Source: an uncultured Collinsella sp.
GTDB taxonomy: Bacteria > Actinomycetota > Coriobacteriia > Coriobacteriales > Coriobacteriaceae
Direction: 5' to 3'
Length of the DNA: 11,784 nt
Assembly (NCBI GenBank): GCA_934646965.1
Contig: CAKUEZ010000062.1
Coordinates: forward strand, 1 to 11,784
Part shown: piece after piece, positions 1 through 6,893 of the stretch
How the letters are laid out: every line of letters starts with the position of its first letter
Position numbering within the stretch: position 1 is the stretch's first letter
The notes under the pieces: generated by a model
Databases searched by the model: none
What the model saw: only the letters and a program-made list of their open reading frames with translations
What the model was told of the DNA's origin: nothing
Made by a program: the position numbers and the translations under genes

Positions 1-2321
1 ATACGGAACAGGCATTCCACGCCGGCTATCTCTGCAAACTTCATGTGGGCTTCGCTGAGCACGCCTGTAAACAGTACGTTGTCGCTCGAGGGCTTTATAC
101 CGCCGCGCTCGTCCTCCGACACGCCGGCAGAATTGGCGTTCGGGTCCGCAACGGCGTTCGTCGCCTGGCCGATGTAGGTGTACTTATACATCGGTGCGGC
201 ATTTTCGTCATCCTCCATCAGGGCGTGGACGAAATGTTCGGCCTGTCCCGTGTCAGCGCTCTCTGCATCCGCATCGAGCTCAATGCGTGTTACCGCTTGC
301 TCCCAATCGCGTACGATCGGTACGACGTTTACGGGGGTGGCTGCAACTTCGGCGCATGCGAGCAGCTCGGCATTGGTGACGATGGTGGCCGACGCGATAA
401 ACTGCGGCACGCCGCCCGACTCGGCATTGCCGGTCGCGCCAAAGCAGGCATCCAGCGTATATGGCGTGTCTCCGCCCAGTGCCAGCTCAGAATGCTGGCG
501 CACATACTGGTTGCCGTTGTTGACCGACATATTCCACGAATCGAGGAGCGTGGGCCACGACCCCGACCAGGCCTTGGTGGTCCACTTGAACATGACAAAC
601 TGGAGCATCACGTCGACGTCGACGTCTGCGCCCACGCGCAGTCGCGGAAGCTGGTGGCCATCCGCCTTCTCGTAGCCAATGAACAGCGTGAGGGATGCAG
701 CACCGCGCACGGCGGACGATGCGACGCCTGCAACGCCGGCTCCAAAGGTGACGGCAAGTCCGATCTGGATGGTGAACGAGCCCGACGTGTTGGAATAGTC
801 GAGCGAAATGTTCTTGAAAAACGCCGCGCCGCTACCGTGCGTGTGGGCGCCAACGGCGAGCGCCAGCTTTGCCAACACCCAGGGGTTGACGTTTAGGAAA
901 AACGGCACCGGTCCCAGGGTAAACTGCTCGGTCCAATTGAGGTCGGTTCTTACCTGGAAGAGGGCCTTAATATTGCCGTATGCGGGGTCGTTGTTGTTGC
1001 CCCAGGTTTTGCCCACCCAATCGTAGGCGAGCGAGCCGTACAGCTGTGTGGCGATATCCATCGTGAACAGCAGCGTGCAATGGTGGCGAAGGAGCTTAGT
1101 GTTTCTTGGGTCGGTGCCCGAGCCAGCGCTCATGCTCTTGTACTGATTCCACTTCCCCTCCATCTCGTCGAGGTAGCGGTTTGCCTGCTTGGCGCCCGAC
1201 TCGCGCGGTGACTTCTTCCAGTATTCCGGATCAGGGTTGCCCGAATCGTTCATGTAGCTGACCGGTTTGTATCCTCCGCCAAACAGCACGTATCCAGCAA
1301 ACGAGAAATCGAAGAGGATCGGAAATGTGGGCATCCAACACGTGAACTTGTTGCCGCCGATGCCGGGGAACGCCGCGGGGAAATCAAACGGAGTGATCTC
1401 TTGATCCATGGTGGTGGGAATGATGGTGGTCGAGCCCGATTCCGCCTTTGCGGCCGGCGCGGTGGCGACGGCCATGGGGGAGGAGAGCGTGTAGGTTTTG
1501 CCCTGATAGTCGAGGACAAAGCGCAGCTTGCACCCTTCTTCCAGAAGGCCCGATGCCGCATCGAGGAACTTGTCTTCGAGCGTGAACGTCGCCAGATTAT
1601 CCGCACCCGTTGCGCTGGCCTTGACCTGGCCAATCTGCGTGACGGTTTCGGGTGAACTGCCCACGGCGGGCATTACCTTATTGATGTGCAGCGTTGCCTG
1701 CCCGCCCTGCGGCAGGTGGGCCTGTACAGTGAAGGCGTGCGTGTCGGGCTGCGCATTCGCTGCATCGTCTTTGGGCATCGCCATGAATGTGGCGTCGGCG
1801 TACTGGATGTCCCACTCATCAAACGTGAGTTGGCGAAAGTACGGCTCACCATCGGAGAGCGGACGCGTGGGAGCGGTAATGGCGGTGCCGCCCTGGATGC
1901 GCGCGAGGGGAATCTCGACATCGCGGTAGCCTGGCATGCTGATGGAGATGCCGCCGTTAAAGTCGTACGCGTCGAGAAGCGTTGCCTCGTCCACGTAGCC
2001 TTCCGAAAGCGGGGCAACCTCAAAGATGGCTGTGCCCTCGTCATCAGTTGTGGCGGTGAGCTGCTTGCCTGCGGCATAGCGCGACGTTAGTGTGACCTGG
2101 GCACCCGTGATGGGCGTATTCTTGTTGGCGACGTCGACCACGACCACGCCGAACATGGTGCGCGAGAGAACGAGCACCTTGAAGGGGTCTTCTTCGTCGG
2201 CATAGGCTTCGGTGGGCGCGAACGGTAATATGAAGGCGTTTGCGCTTCCCGGCACGTGCGGCAACATAATGCTCGCTAGCGAGGACGCTCCGGCAACAAG
2301 TAACGAACGGCGATCAAGCAT
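1..2321 (-). CDS. Large exported protein with Tat-type signal peptide and CnaB-like N-terminal domain (3' end outside window)
   Basis: One minus-strand frame is open for 773 codons from the ATG at 2321-2319 to the left edge, with no stop, so the C-terminus lies outside the window. The start is preceded by GGGAG about six bases upstream. The N-terminus has a twin arginine (R4-R5, context DRRSLLVAGA), a hydrophobic stretch to about residue 20, and candidate Ala-x-Ala cleavage sites ending near A29 or A41, followed by an acidic DEEDP. This looks like a Tat signal, though a Sec signal cannot be excluded. Residues about 55-140 contain NTPITGAQVTL and TTDDEGTAIFEV, the usual pattern of a carboxypeptidase-regulatory/CnaB beta-sandwich. 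Residues about 140-770 match no family I recognise; they are rich in aromatic residues and Asn/Gly and include a Gly/Ala-rich segment near 513-545. Function is unknown; a cell-surface or secreted structural or binding role is inference. The LuxR-type regulator lies upstream on the same strand, 156 bases away. Confidence 0.85.
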   Translation of the reverse strand, partial: MLDRRSLLVAGASSLASIMLPHVPGSANAFILPFAPTEAYADEEDPFKVLVLSRTMFGVVVVDVANKNTPITGAQVTLTSRYAAGKQLTATTDDEGTAIFEVAPLSEGYVDEATLLDAYDFNGGISISMPGYRDVEIPLARIQGGTAITAPTRPLSDGEPYFRQLTFDEWDIQYADATFMAMPKDDAANAQPDTHAFTVQAHLPQGGQATLHINKVMPAVGSSPETVTQIGQVKASATGADNLATFTLEDKFLDAASGLLEEGCKLRFVLDYQGKTYTLSSPMAVATAPAAKAESGSTTIIPTTMDQEITPFDFPAAFPGIGGNKFTCWMPTFPILFDFSFAGYVLFGGGYKPVSYMNDSGNPDPEYWKKSPRESGAKQANRYLDEMEGKWNQYKSMSAGSGTDPRNTKLLRHHCTLLFTMDIATQLYGSLAYDWVGKTWGNNNDPAYGNIKALFQVRTDLNWTEQFTLGPVPFFLNVNPWVLAKLALAVGAHTHGSGAAFFKNISLDYSNTSGSFTIQIGLAVTFGAGVAGVASSAVRGAASLTLFIGYEKADGHQLPRLRVGADVDVDVMLQFVMFKWTTKAWSGSWPTLLDSWNMSVNNGNQYVRQHSELALGGDTPYTLDACFGATGNAESGGVPQFIASATIVTNAELLACAEVAATPVNVVPIVRDWEQAVTRIELDADAESADTGQAEHFVHALMEDDENAAPMYKYTYIGQATNAVADPNANSAGVSEDERGGIKPSSDNVLFTGVLSEAHMKFAEIAGVECLFR

Positions 2322-2353
2322 CTTGGGCTCCCATCCCGCAAATATCGGTGGAA

Positions 2354-2367
2354 ATAATCAAATTATG
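2354..2367 (-). promoter_or_regulatory. Possible -10 element and AT-rich inverted repeat upstream of the exported-protein gene
   Basis: The 156-base gap between the LuxR-type gene and the exported-protein gene contains an AT-rich island in GC-rich DNA. ATAAT at 2354-2358 and ATTAT at 2362-2366 are inverted around a three-base centre. On the minus strand, positions 2367-2362 read CATAAT, a five-of-six match to a sigma-70 -10 box about 40 bases before the start codon. I see no good -35 box at 16-18 bases. The gene may have its own promoter, possibly activator-dependent, or may be read through from the LuxR-type gene; I see no hairpin terminator in the gap. Confidence 0.3.
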
Positions 2368-2477
2368 CGAGAAGGTGTCCTGTCGCGGTAGTGCCGTTCG
2401 AGGGGCAAAATGTCCAAATGCGAATGCGGAAGCGCGGGAGCGCTGGGGTGCGTGTGGCGTGTTTGGCAGGCGGTCCG

Positions 2478-3482
2478 CTAGCGCAACATGTGGGCAACCA
2501 GCTCGGCGCGAGTTCCGATACCAAGCTTGGCATACACGCCGGACAGGCGGTTTTTAACGGTGCCTGGCGATACTTCCATATGGCGTGCGATTTCGGCGTT
2601 GGTCCATCCGCGGCAGGCGAGCATGGCCATGGTGAATTCCGTGGTGGTTAGATCGTCAGCCACATCCTCGCCCGAGTCGGGGTTGTGGATGCGTCGCCAT
2701 CCGTAGCTAAAGCGGTACGTGATCTCGATGATGCGTGCGAAATCGTCGGGGTATTGCTGTTTTAGGCACGCCTCGATAAGTCCCTGCAAAAGACCATGGT
2801 GCTCGCCGATGAGCTCGATAAGGCCGTCGGGGTGCGCAATGTCCCAAGCGGCTCCGAAGTGTGCCTTTGCGGCGTCGACGTCTTTGAGACTCATGCAGGC
2901 CATGGAGGCTGACAGATGCAGGAACAGCTCCGAGATGGGGTAGCTTCCCTGTTTCATGATTAGGGCGTTTTCCGCCATGCCCAGGCTACGGCCATATTCG
3001 CCTCGTAGGTACAGGGCATGCGCCATCACGTAACTGGCGAACAGGCGCAGGCCTTCGGGCAGATGTGCCGCAAGTGGATAAAACTCTTCGGCAGAATACG
3101 GGGAAGGCAGGTGCAGCAGGACGCTTGCGGCCGAGGCGAACAGGATATGCATGGCATGGACGGCGGGCGATTCCTCGTCAGTTGGCGTATCGAGAATGCC
3201 CGCAAGGCAACGGCGGGCATCGGCGATACGGTTGAGTGACAGACTGGCATATCCGCAGATAAAGCATGCGGAATAGCGCAGTGCGGGGTCGGTGGCGTCA
3301 AGATAGGGGCGTGCCGTCTCGGCGGCGAGGGTGGCCTGCCCGCGAAAGTACAGTGCTTCTGCCGTGGCAATGGCGCGCGAATCGGTGTCGGCGATGCCAG
3401 CGACCGCGGCGTCCAGATGTCCCGGCGCAAGGGCGGTGCACATTAACGGCATGGGAACGCGCGAGCAGCCTTCGCAGTCCAT
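2478..3482 (-). CDS. LuxR-type transcriptional regulator without receiver domain
   Basis: A 334-residue DNA-binding regulator. The C-terminal 57 residues (about 278-334) are a clear LuxR/FixJ helix-turn-helix: WTNAEIARHMEVSPGTVKNR followed by the L..VYAKLGI segment. The recognition helix has Arg where many family members have His. The N-terminal 270 residues contain no phospho-receiver aspartate pattern and no Walker motif. They look all-helical, with Ala/Leu-rich helices and an LRGEYGRSLGMAENAL-type segment that resembles TPR-like repeats, so the ligand or partner is unknown. The start is the ATG at 3482, which has GGGAG seven bases upstream. An upstream in-frame TTG at 3518 would add a Leu-rich stretch with no comparable ribosome site. 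The exported-protein gene follows on the same strand, so it is a natural candidate target or operon partner, but that is only inferred from position. Confidence 0.85.
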   Translation of the reverse strand: MDCEGCSRVPMPLMCTALAPGHLDAAVAGIADTDSRAIATAEALYFRGQATLAAETARPYLDATDPALRYSACFICGYASLSLNRIADARRCLAGILDTPTDEESPAVHAMHILFASAASVLLHLPSPYSAEEFYPLAAHLPEGLRLFASYVMAHALYLRGEYGRSLGMAENALIMKQGSYPISELFLHLSASMACMSLKDVDAAKAHFGAAWDIAHPDGLIELIGEHHGLLQGLIEACLKQQYPDDFARIIEITYRFSYGWRRIHNPDSGEDVADDLTTTEFTMAMLACRGWTNAEIARHMEVSPGTVKNRLSGVYAKLGIGTRAELVAHMLR

Positions 3483-3510
3483 CTTCCATCTCCCATCAGC
3501 TGGCAACAGT

Positions 3511-3534
3511 AGCAGCAATTGTACTCTTGTTGCT
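3511..3534 (-). promoter_or_regulatory. Inverted repeat around a candidate -10 box of the LuxR-type gene
   Basis: AGCAGCAA (3511-3518) and TTGTTGCT (3527-3534) pair at seven of eight positions around an eight-base centre. On the minus strand, 3523-3518 reads TACAAT, a five-of-six -10 box lying inside the repeat about 36 bases before the LuxR-type start codon. The hexamer 17 bases upstream of it is a poor -35. A dyad across a -10 box would fit a repressor or autoregulatory operator, but nothing here identifies the protein that would bind it. Confidence 0.3.
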
Positions 3535-3545
3535 CGGGACCGGTA

Positions 3546-3574
3546 TTTGTGGGTATCGTCTACGATTGTGTCAA
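3546..3574 (-). promoter_or_regulatory. Consensus -35 box with palindrome ATCGT-CT-ACGAT in the spacer
   Basis: On the minus strand, 3574-3569 reads TTGACA, a perfect sigma-70 -35 box pointing towards the LuxR-type gene. The sequence 17 bases downstream (3551-3546) is CACAAA, a poor -10. The spacer contains a perfect 5+2+5 palindrome (ATCGT 3555-3559, ACGAT 3562-3566). This is an alternative promoter to the TACAAT site at 3523-3518. The palindrome is short and could be chance. Confidence 0.3.
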
Positions 3575-3684
3575 ACGTATAAAGGAAGAGTTTATCGGCG
3601 ATGCTTCAAAGGTGGCTACCAAAGCCTAGATGACCTCGGGATAAATAAATATTGCCGCCCCAGCAAAAAGCTCTGCTGCAGCGA

Positions 3685-3713
3685 TGGGAAACGAAGCTCG
3701 CTCTGCATATAAT
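3685..3713 (+). promoter_or_regulatory. Candidate guaA promoter with consensus -10
   Basis: TATAAT at 3708-3713 is a perfect sigma-70 -10 box. The hexamer 17 bases upstream, TGGGAA at 3685-3690, is a weak -35. Initiation would fall near 3720, leaving a leader of about 60 bases before the guaA start codon. I found no purine-riboswitch core in that leader. Confidence 0.45.
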
Positions 3714-3779
3714 GAGGTCATATGACGGTGCGTTTGCATATGTGCGACGCATTTCCATCGAACCGAAAAGGAGCTCTGC

Positions 3780-4760
3780 ATGGATTCCAACAAGCGTCCC
3801 GACGACATGGTGCGTATCACCACTCCCGAACTTGCCCAGGCGTTCATCGATGAGCAGGTCACCGCAATCCGTGAGCAGATCGGTGACAAGAAGGTCCTGC
3901 TGGCCCTTTCCGGCGGCGTCGACAGCTCGGTCGTCGCAGCGCTGCTCATCAAGGCTATCGGCAAGCAGCTTATCTGCGTGCATGTGAACCACGGCCTGAT
4001 GCGTAAGGGCGAGAGCGAGCAGGTCGTCGACGTCTTTAAGAACCAGATGGATGCCAACCTTGTCTACGTTGACGCTACTGATCGCTTCCTGGACAAGCTC
4101 GTCGATGTGGACGAGCCCGAGGCCAAGCGCAAGATTATCGGCGCCGAGTTCATTCGCGTGTTCGAGGAGGAGGCCCGCAAGGTTGGCGACGAGGTCAGCT
4201 TCCTCGCCCAGGGCACCATCTATCCCGACATTCTGGAGTCCCAGGACGGCGTGAAGGCCCACCACAACGTGGGCGGTCTGCCCGAGGACCTGCAGTTTGA
4301 GCTCTGCGAGCCCGTCAAGCTGCTGTTCAAGGACGAGGTCCGCGTGGTCGGCCGCGAGCTCGGCCTGCCCGAGAACATGGTCGAGCGCCAGCCGTTCCCC
4401 GGCCCCGGCCTGGGTGTTCGCTGCCTGGGTGCCATCACCCGCGATCGTCTTGAGGCGCTGCGCGAGGCCGATGCCATCGTGCGCGAGGAGATCGACAAGG
4501 CCGGCCTGACCATTTGGCAGTACTTTGCCGTCGTGCCCGATTTCCGCGCTACCGGCGTGCGCGAGGGCAAGCGCGCCTACGATTGGCCCTGCATCATCCG
4601 TTGCATCAACACCGTTGACGTCATGACCGCCGAGGTACCCGAGCTCGACTGGGCGCTGCTCAAGCGCATCACCGCTCGCGTCACCGCCGAGGTCCCCGGC
4701 ATCTGCCGCGTCTGCTACGACCTGACCCCCAAGCCTGTCGGCACGGTGGAGTGGGAGTAA
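3780..4760 (+). CDS. guaA: GMP synthetase ATP-pyrophosphatase subunit (stand-alone, no amidotransferase domain)
   Basis: A 326-residue protein that matches the C-terminal two thirds of GuaA, which makes GMP from XMP, ATP and ammonia or glutamine-derived ammonia. The PP-loop SGGVDSS lies at residues 44-50. Downstream are [11 protein letters not shown], the [12 protein letters not shown] segment, [14 protein letters not shown] and the dimerisation domain, ending in the characteristic [11 protein letters not shown] typical bacterial GuaA is about 510-525 residues with an N-terminal class I glutamine amidotransferase domain. Here that domain is missing, and no amidotransferase gene lies next to it. 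AAGGAG at 3768-3773, six bases before the ATG, fixes the start, so this is not a truncated copy. The layout resembles split archaeal GMP synthetases, where a separate amidotransferase subunit supplies ammonia. Codon use is more strongly biased to GAG, AAG, CTG and GTC than in neighbouring genes, which suggests high expression. It is transcribed alone and ends at a strong terminator. Confidence 0.93.
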   Translation: MDSNKRPDDMVRITTPELAQAFIDEQVTAIREQIGDKKVLLALSGGVDSSVVAALLIKAIGKQLICVHVNHGLMRKGESEQVVDVFKNQMDANLVYVDATDRFLDKLVDVDEPEAKRKIIGAEFIRVFEEEARKVGDEVSFLAQGTIYPDILESQDGVKAHHNVGGLPEDLQFELCEPVKLLFKDEVRVVGRELGLPENMVERQPFPGPGLGVRCLGAITRDRLEALREADAIVREEIDKAGLTIWQYFAVVPDFRATGVREGKRAYDWPCIIRCINTVDVMTAEVPELDWALLKRITARVTAEVPGICRVCYDLTPKPVGTVEWE

Positions 4761-4792
4761 GCTTCTGCTCTTTTGGGCGAATTGCATTGACA

Positions 4793-4835
4793 GAGAGGGG
4801 TCCCGCGCAAACGTGTGCGGGACCCCTCTCGTTTT
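4793..4835 (+). terminator. Rho-independent terminator of guaA, overlapping the end of the converging kinase gene
   Basis: GAGAGGGGTCCCGC (4793-4806) and GCGGGACCCCTCTC (4817-4830) form a perfect 14-base-pair stem with a ten-base loop, followed by GTTTTA. It begins 32 bases after the guaA stop. The T-run (4832-4835) overlaps the histidine kinase stop codon (TAA on the minus strand, 4836-4834). No comparable T-run follows the stem in the minus direction, so termination there may be weaker. Confidence 0.9.
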
Positions 4836-5985
4836 ACTGTTCGGTTGACGCTGTGGTCCGTTTTGGAAGGGTCGCGAGCATGGTGGTTCCGTTTTCGGAA
4901 CTCGCTTCGACCTCGACCGTGCCGCCGTGCAGCGCTGCAATCTCCCAAACAAGCGCTAGCCCGAGTCCTGCGCCGCCGTATGCCCTGCTGCGGGATTTAT
5001 CCAGGCGAAAGAACGGCTGGAAGATGCTCTCACGGTACTGCTTGGGTATTCCCGGGCCCTGATCCTCGACCCGCAGGAACACGTGGCTGTCGTTGTCGCA
5101 GATGGAGACGTTGACAGTCGAGCCGGGGCGGCTGTAACGGATGGCATTTTCGACCAGGTTAAACACCAACCGATAGAGGAGCGTGTCGCTTCCGATTATC
5201 AAAGCGCCTCCACTGCAATTGAGGACGATGTCTTTATGTTCGGCAAGCGGAGCGAGGTCGGTGAGGACTTCTTCGGACAGGGGGCCAAGCTCAACATCAT
5301 CCTCGCAGGGAACGCTGCGGAGCTCACTCATCTCAAGCAGCACCTTGGTCATTCGCGACATCCGCTCGGTTTGTTCTTGTAGCAGGCCGAGCAACTCGGC
5401 TGTTTGAGGTTGCGATGTGGGGTGCTCGGAGACAAACAGTTCAATCTGCGCTTGCATAAGGGCGAGCGGGGTGCGCAGCTCGTGTGCGGCGTTGCCGGTA
5501 AACTGACGCTGTGCAGAGAACCCTTCGCCAAGACGGGCGATCATGTCGTTGAAAGAGGCGCTGCATCGTTGTAACTCGTCGGGCACATCTTCGCTGAGTC
5601 TGATTTCGCTTAGGTTGTCAGGCTGCACGCGCTCTACCTGGGCGGCAAAAACCCGTAGCGGCTTGAGCGCGCGGCCGCTCACAAAGTATGCCAGCACGCC
5701 GCCAAGTAGCGTGACTCCAGCCGTGATGCACCAGGCTGTCGCGCCAAAAGATTCCTGTGCGTCGTTTACAACGATCGTGACCTCGTCATCGAGGGCTGTT
5801 TTTGTTGGGTCGAACGCCTGAGGCGCATCTTCGCCGACAGCGTTAAAGGCCGAGATGTCGCTGCCGATGGCATCCATGTAGCGCATGCCCGTATAGCCGA
5901 CCAAGCAGTTCGTTAGCACGCACGCCGCACACGTGAGTAGCGCCGTCATGATCGTTATGCGCCATTGCAGCGAAAGCCTGTTCAT
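4834..5985 (-). CDS. Two-component sensor histidine kinase
   Basis: A 383-residue membrane sensor kinase of the OmpR-partner (HisKA) type. Residues about 10-32 and 83-103 are hydrophobic membrane segments enclosing an extracytoplasmic loop of only about 50 residues; a HAMP-like linker follows. The phosphoacceptor is H168 in the H-box NAAHELRTPLALM. The ATPase domain shows the N-box NLVENAIRYS (N276, N280), the G1 box DQGPGIP (D308) and the G2 box GGAGLGLAL (338-346), so all catalytic motifs are present. The ATG at 5985 overlaps the response regulator stop by four bases (ATGA) and has GGAGG seven bases upstream, so translation of the two is probably coupled. The signal is unknown. The divergently transcribed redox operon suggests an envelope redox or thiol signal, which is inference. 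The gene ends within the T-run of the guaA terminator. Confidence 0.93.
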   Translation of the reverse strand: MNRLSLQWRITIMTALLTCAACVLTNCLVGYTGMRYMDAIGSDISAFNAVGEDAPQAFDPTKTALDDEVTIVVNDAQESFGATAWCITAGVTLLGGVLAYFVSGRALKPLRVFAAQVERVQPDNLSEIRLSEDVPDELQRCSASFNDMIARLGEGFSAQRQFTGNAAHELRTPLALMQAQIELFVSEHPTSQPQTAELLGLLQEQTERMSRMTKVLLEMSELRSVPCEDDVELGPLSEEVLTDLAPLAEHKDIVLNCSGGALIIGSDTLLYRLVFNLVENAIRYSRPGSTVNVSICDNDSHVFLRVEDQGPGIPKQYRESIFQPFFRLDKSRSRAYGGAGLGLALVWEIAALHGGTVEVEASSENGTTMLATLPKRTTASTEQ

Positions 5986-6656
5986 TCGCCATCCTCCATA
6001 ACGTAGCCCTCTCCAATCCGATTGCGAATCGGGTCGTATCCCAAAGCGCTGCGCAACTTTTTTCGGAGCGACGAGATGTGAACGCGGGTCGCGTTGCTAA
6101 AGCTGTTCACGGTGCTATCCCAGACGTGTTCGATAAGCTCCTCTTGGCTTACCGGTCGCCCCTGATTAAGCATCAGGTATTCCAGGATTCCCGTTTCCTT
6201 GCGTGTAAGAGATAGAGCCTCGCTGTCCACGGAAGCGATGCGCGCCTTGGTGTCAAAGCGGAGTTTTCCGCAGGTTAATACTATGTCGCTTTGTGCGAAG
6301 CGCCTGAGGGTAAGGCTGCGGATTCTTGCCGCAAGTTCGTCCAGATGAAACGGCTTGGTAAGGTAATCGTTGGCGCCGGCATCGAGTCCAGCGACTTTAT
6401 CGGATACTTCGCCACGCGCGGACAGAATCAGTACCTTGGTCTCGCAGTCGGTTTTCCTAAGTTCCCTGAGCACGGTCATGCCGTCGATACGGGGAAGATT
6501 GAGGTCGAGCACCACGAGGTCAAAGACTTCGACGCCCAGCAGGTCGAGTGCCTCCTGCCCATCATGGCAACAGTCGACGCTGTATGCCAGGTTTCGCAAG
6601 CTGCGTGCGATTGTGTCGCACAGTGCTCGCTCGTCTTCGACGATCAAAATATGCAT
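5982..6656 (-). CDS. OmpR/PhoB-family response regulator
   Basis: A 224-residue two-domain regulator, first gene of a minus-strand operon with the sensor kinase. The receiver domain has the acidic pair E7-D8, phosphoacceptor D51 (VVLDLNLPRIDG), S79 and K101 (LTKPF). The C-terminal part (about 125-224) is a winged helix of the OmpR type: SLTRKETGILEYLM, a recognition helix in ATRVHISSLRKKLR, and the wing RIGEGYVME. I start it at the ATG at 6656, giving the usual MHILIVEDE opening. An ATG at 6674 is in frame, but AAGGAG (6668-6663) would then lie inside the coding sequence, while it sits six bases before 6656. The gene faces away from the CxxC/ferredoxin/TlpA operon across a short shared control region, so that operon is a likely target. 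Confidence 0.93.
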   Translation of the reverse strand: MHILIVEDERALCDTIARSLRNLAYSVDCCHDGQEALDLLGVEVFDLVVLDLNLPRIDGMTVLRELRKTDCETKVLILSARGEVSDKVAGLDAGANDYLTKPFHLDELAARIRSLTLRRFAQSDIVLTCGKLRFDTKARIASVDSEALSLTRKETGILEYLMLNQGRPVSQEELIEHVWDSTVNSFSNATRVHISSLRKKLRSALGYDPIRNRIGEGYVMEDGE

Positions 6657-6662
6657 AACAGG

Positions 6663-6668
6663 CTCCTT
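6663..6668 (-). promoter_or_regulatory. Ribosome binding site that fixes the response regulator start
   Basis: AAGGAG on the minus strand, six bases before the ATG at 6656. It supports the shorter 224-residue product rather than the 230-residue frame from 6674. Confidence 0.75.
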
Positions 6669-6700
6669 GCACATTCCAAATCGCGCTTAACACGGATTTT

Positions 6701-6723
6701 ATGGTCGATATGGTCCAATGGTC
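6701..6723. promoter_or_regulatory. Three ATGGTC repeats in the divergent control region
   Basis: ATGGTC occurs at 6701-6706, 6710-6715 and 6718-6723, with start-to-start spacings of 9 and 8 bases; the first and third copies extend to ATGGTCG. They lie in the 90-base gap between the response regulator start (6656, minus) and the CxxC peptide start (6747, plus). OmpR-type regulators usually bind tandem direct repeats in such gaps, so this is a candidate binding site for the adjacent regulator. The 8-9 base spacing is slightly shorter than the usual 10-11. On the minus strand TAAAAT lies at the edge of the cluster and could be a -10 box for the regulator operon. Confidence 0.35.
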
Positions 6724-6746
6724 GCGTAACGAAAGGAGTGGTCAGG

Positions 6747-6893
6747 TTGTTCAAAGCGGTAAAACCCGTGGTACAGGTCGCTTTGTTGATCGTCGGAATT
6801 GCCATGGTGTGCTTTGGCGTTATGCGTGGCGAGGCGGATGCCGTGCTGGCCAAAGCGATTAGGCTGTGCTTGGAGTGTATCGGAATTGGATAA
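6747..6893 (+). CDS. 48-residue CxxC membrane peptide (CD1871A-like)
   Basis: A very small protein that opens the redox operon. Residues about 7-26 form one hydrophobic membrane segment (VVQVALLIVGIAMVCFGVM), followed by a charged linker and the C-terminal motif RLCLECIGIG with cysteines at 41 and 44. I recall small proteins ending in CLECIGIG, called the CD1871A family of CxxC proteins, that sit upstream of 4Fe-4S membrane proteins; the name is from memory. I start it at the TTG at 6747, eight bases after GGAG (6735-6738). An in-frame GTG at 6738 overlaps that ribosome site and is less likely. The stop overlaps the next gene's TTG start by eight bases, so the two are probably translationally coupled. 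The paired cysteines could take part in thiol-disulfide exchange or bind a metal; the role is not established. Confidence 0.8.
   Translation: MFKAVKPVVQVALLIVGIAMVCFGVMRGEADAVLAKAIRLCLECIGIG

Noticed and set aside
45..896. Plus-strand open frame of 283 codons
   Set aside because: It is antisense to the exported-protein gene, whose 773-codon frame has a ribosome site and signal peptide. The translation is Arg/Cys/His-rich with no domain.
1250..2077. Minus-strand frames at 1250-1633 and 1673-2077
   Set aside because: They are in a different frame from the continuous exported-protein frame and give Arg/Ser/Pro-rich shadow translations.
3714..3779. Purine riboswitch or other leader RNA before guaA
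   Set aside because: I searched the leader by eye for the conserved purine-riboswitch core and found none, and it is shorter than that aptamer plus an expression platform would need.
3780..4760. guaA as a truncated or frameshifted pseudogene
   Set aside because: The gene has a well-placed ribosome site and candidate promoter, an intact PP-loop and C-terminus, and strong codon bias. Upstream DNA shows no remnant of an amidotransferase domain.
3606..4952. Minus-strand open frame of 448 codons opposite guaA
   Set aside because: Long antisense frame produced by the strong codon bias of guaA. The guaA reading has all family motifs, while the antisense product has none and crosses the terminator.
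6291..6746. Extension of the CxxC peptide to a 200-residue protein
   Set aside because: The extension runs antisense through the response regulator. Only the last 48 codons follow a ribosome site and make a sensible protein.
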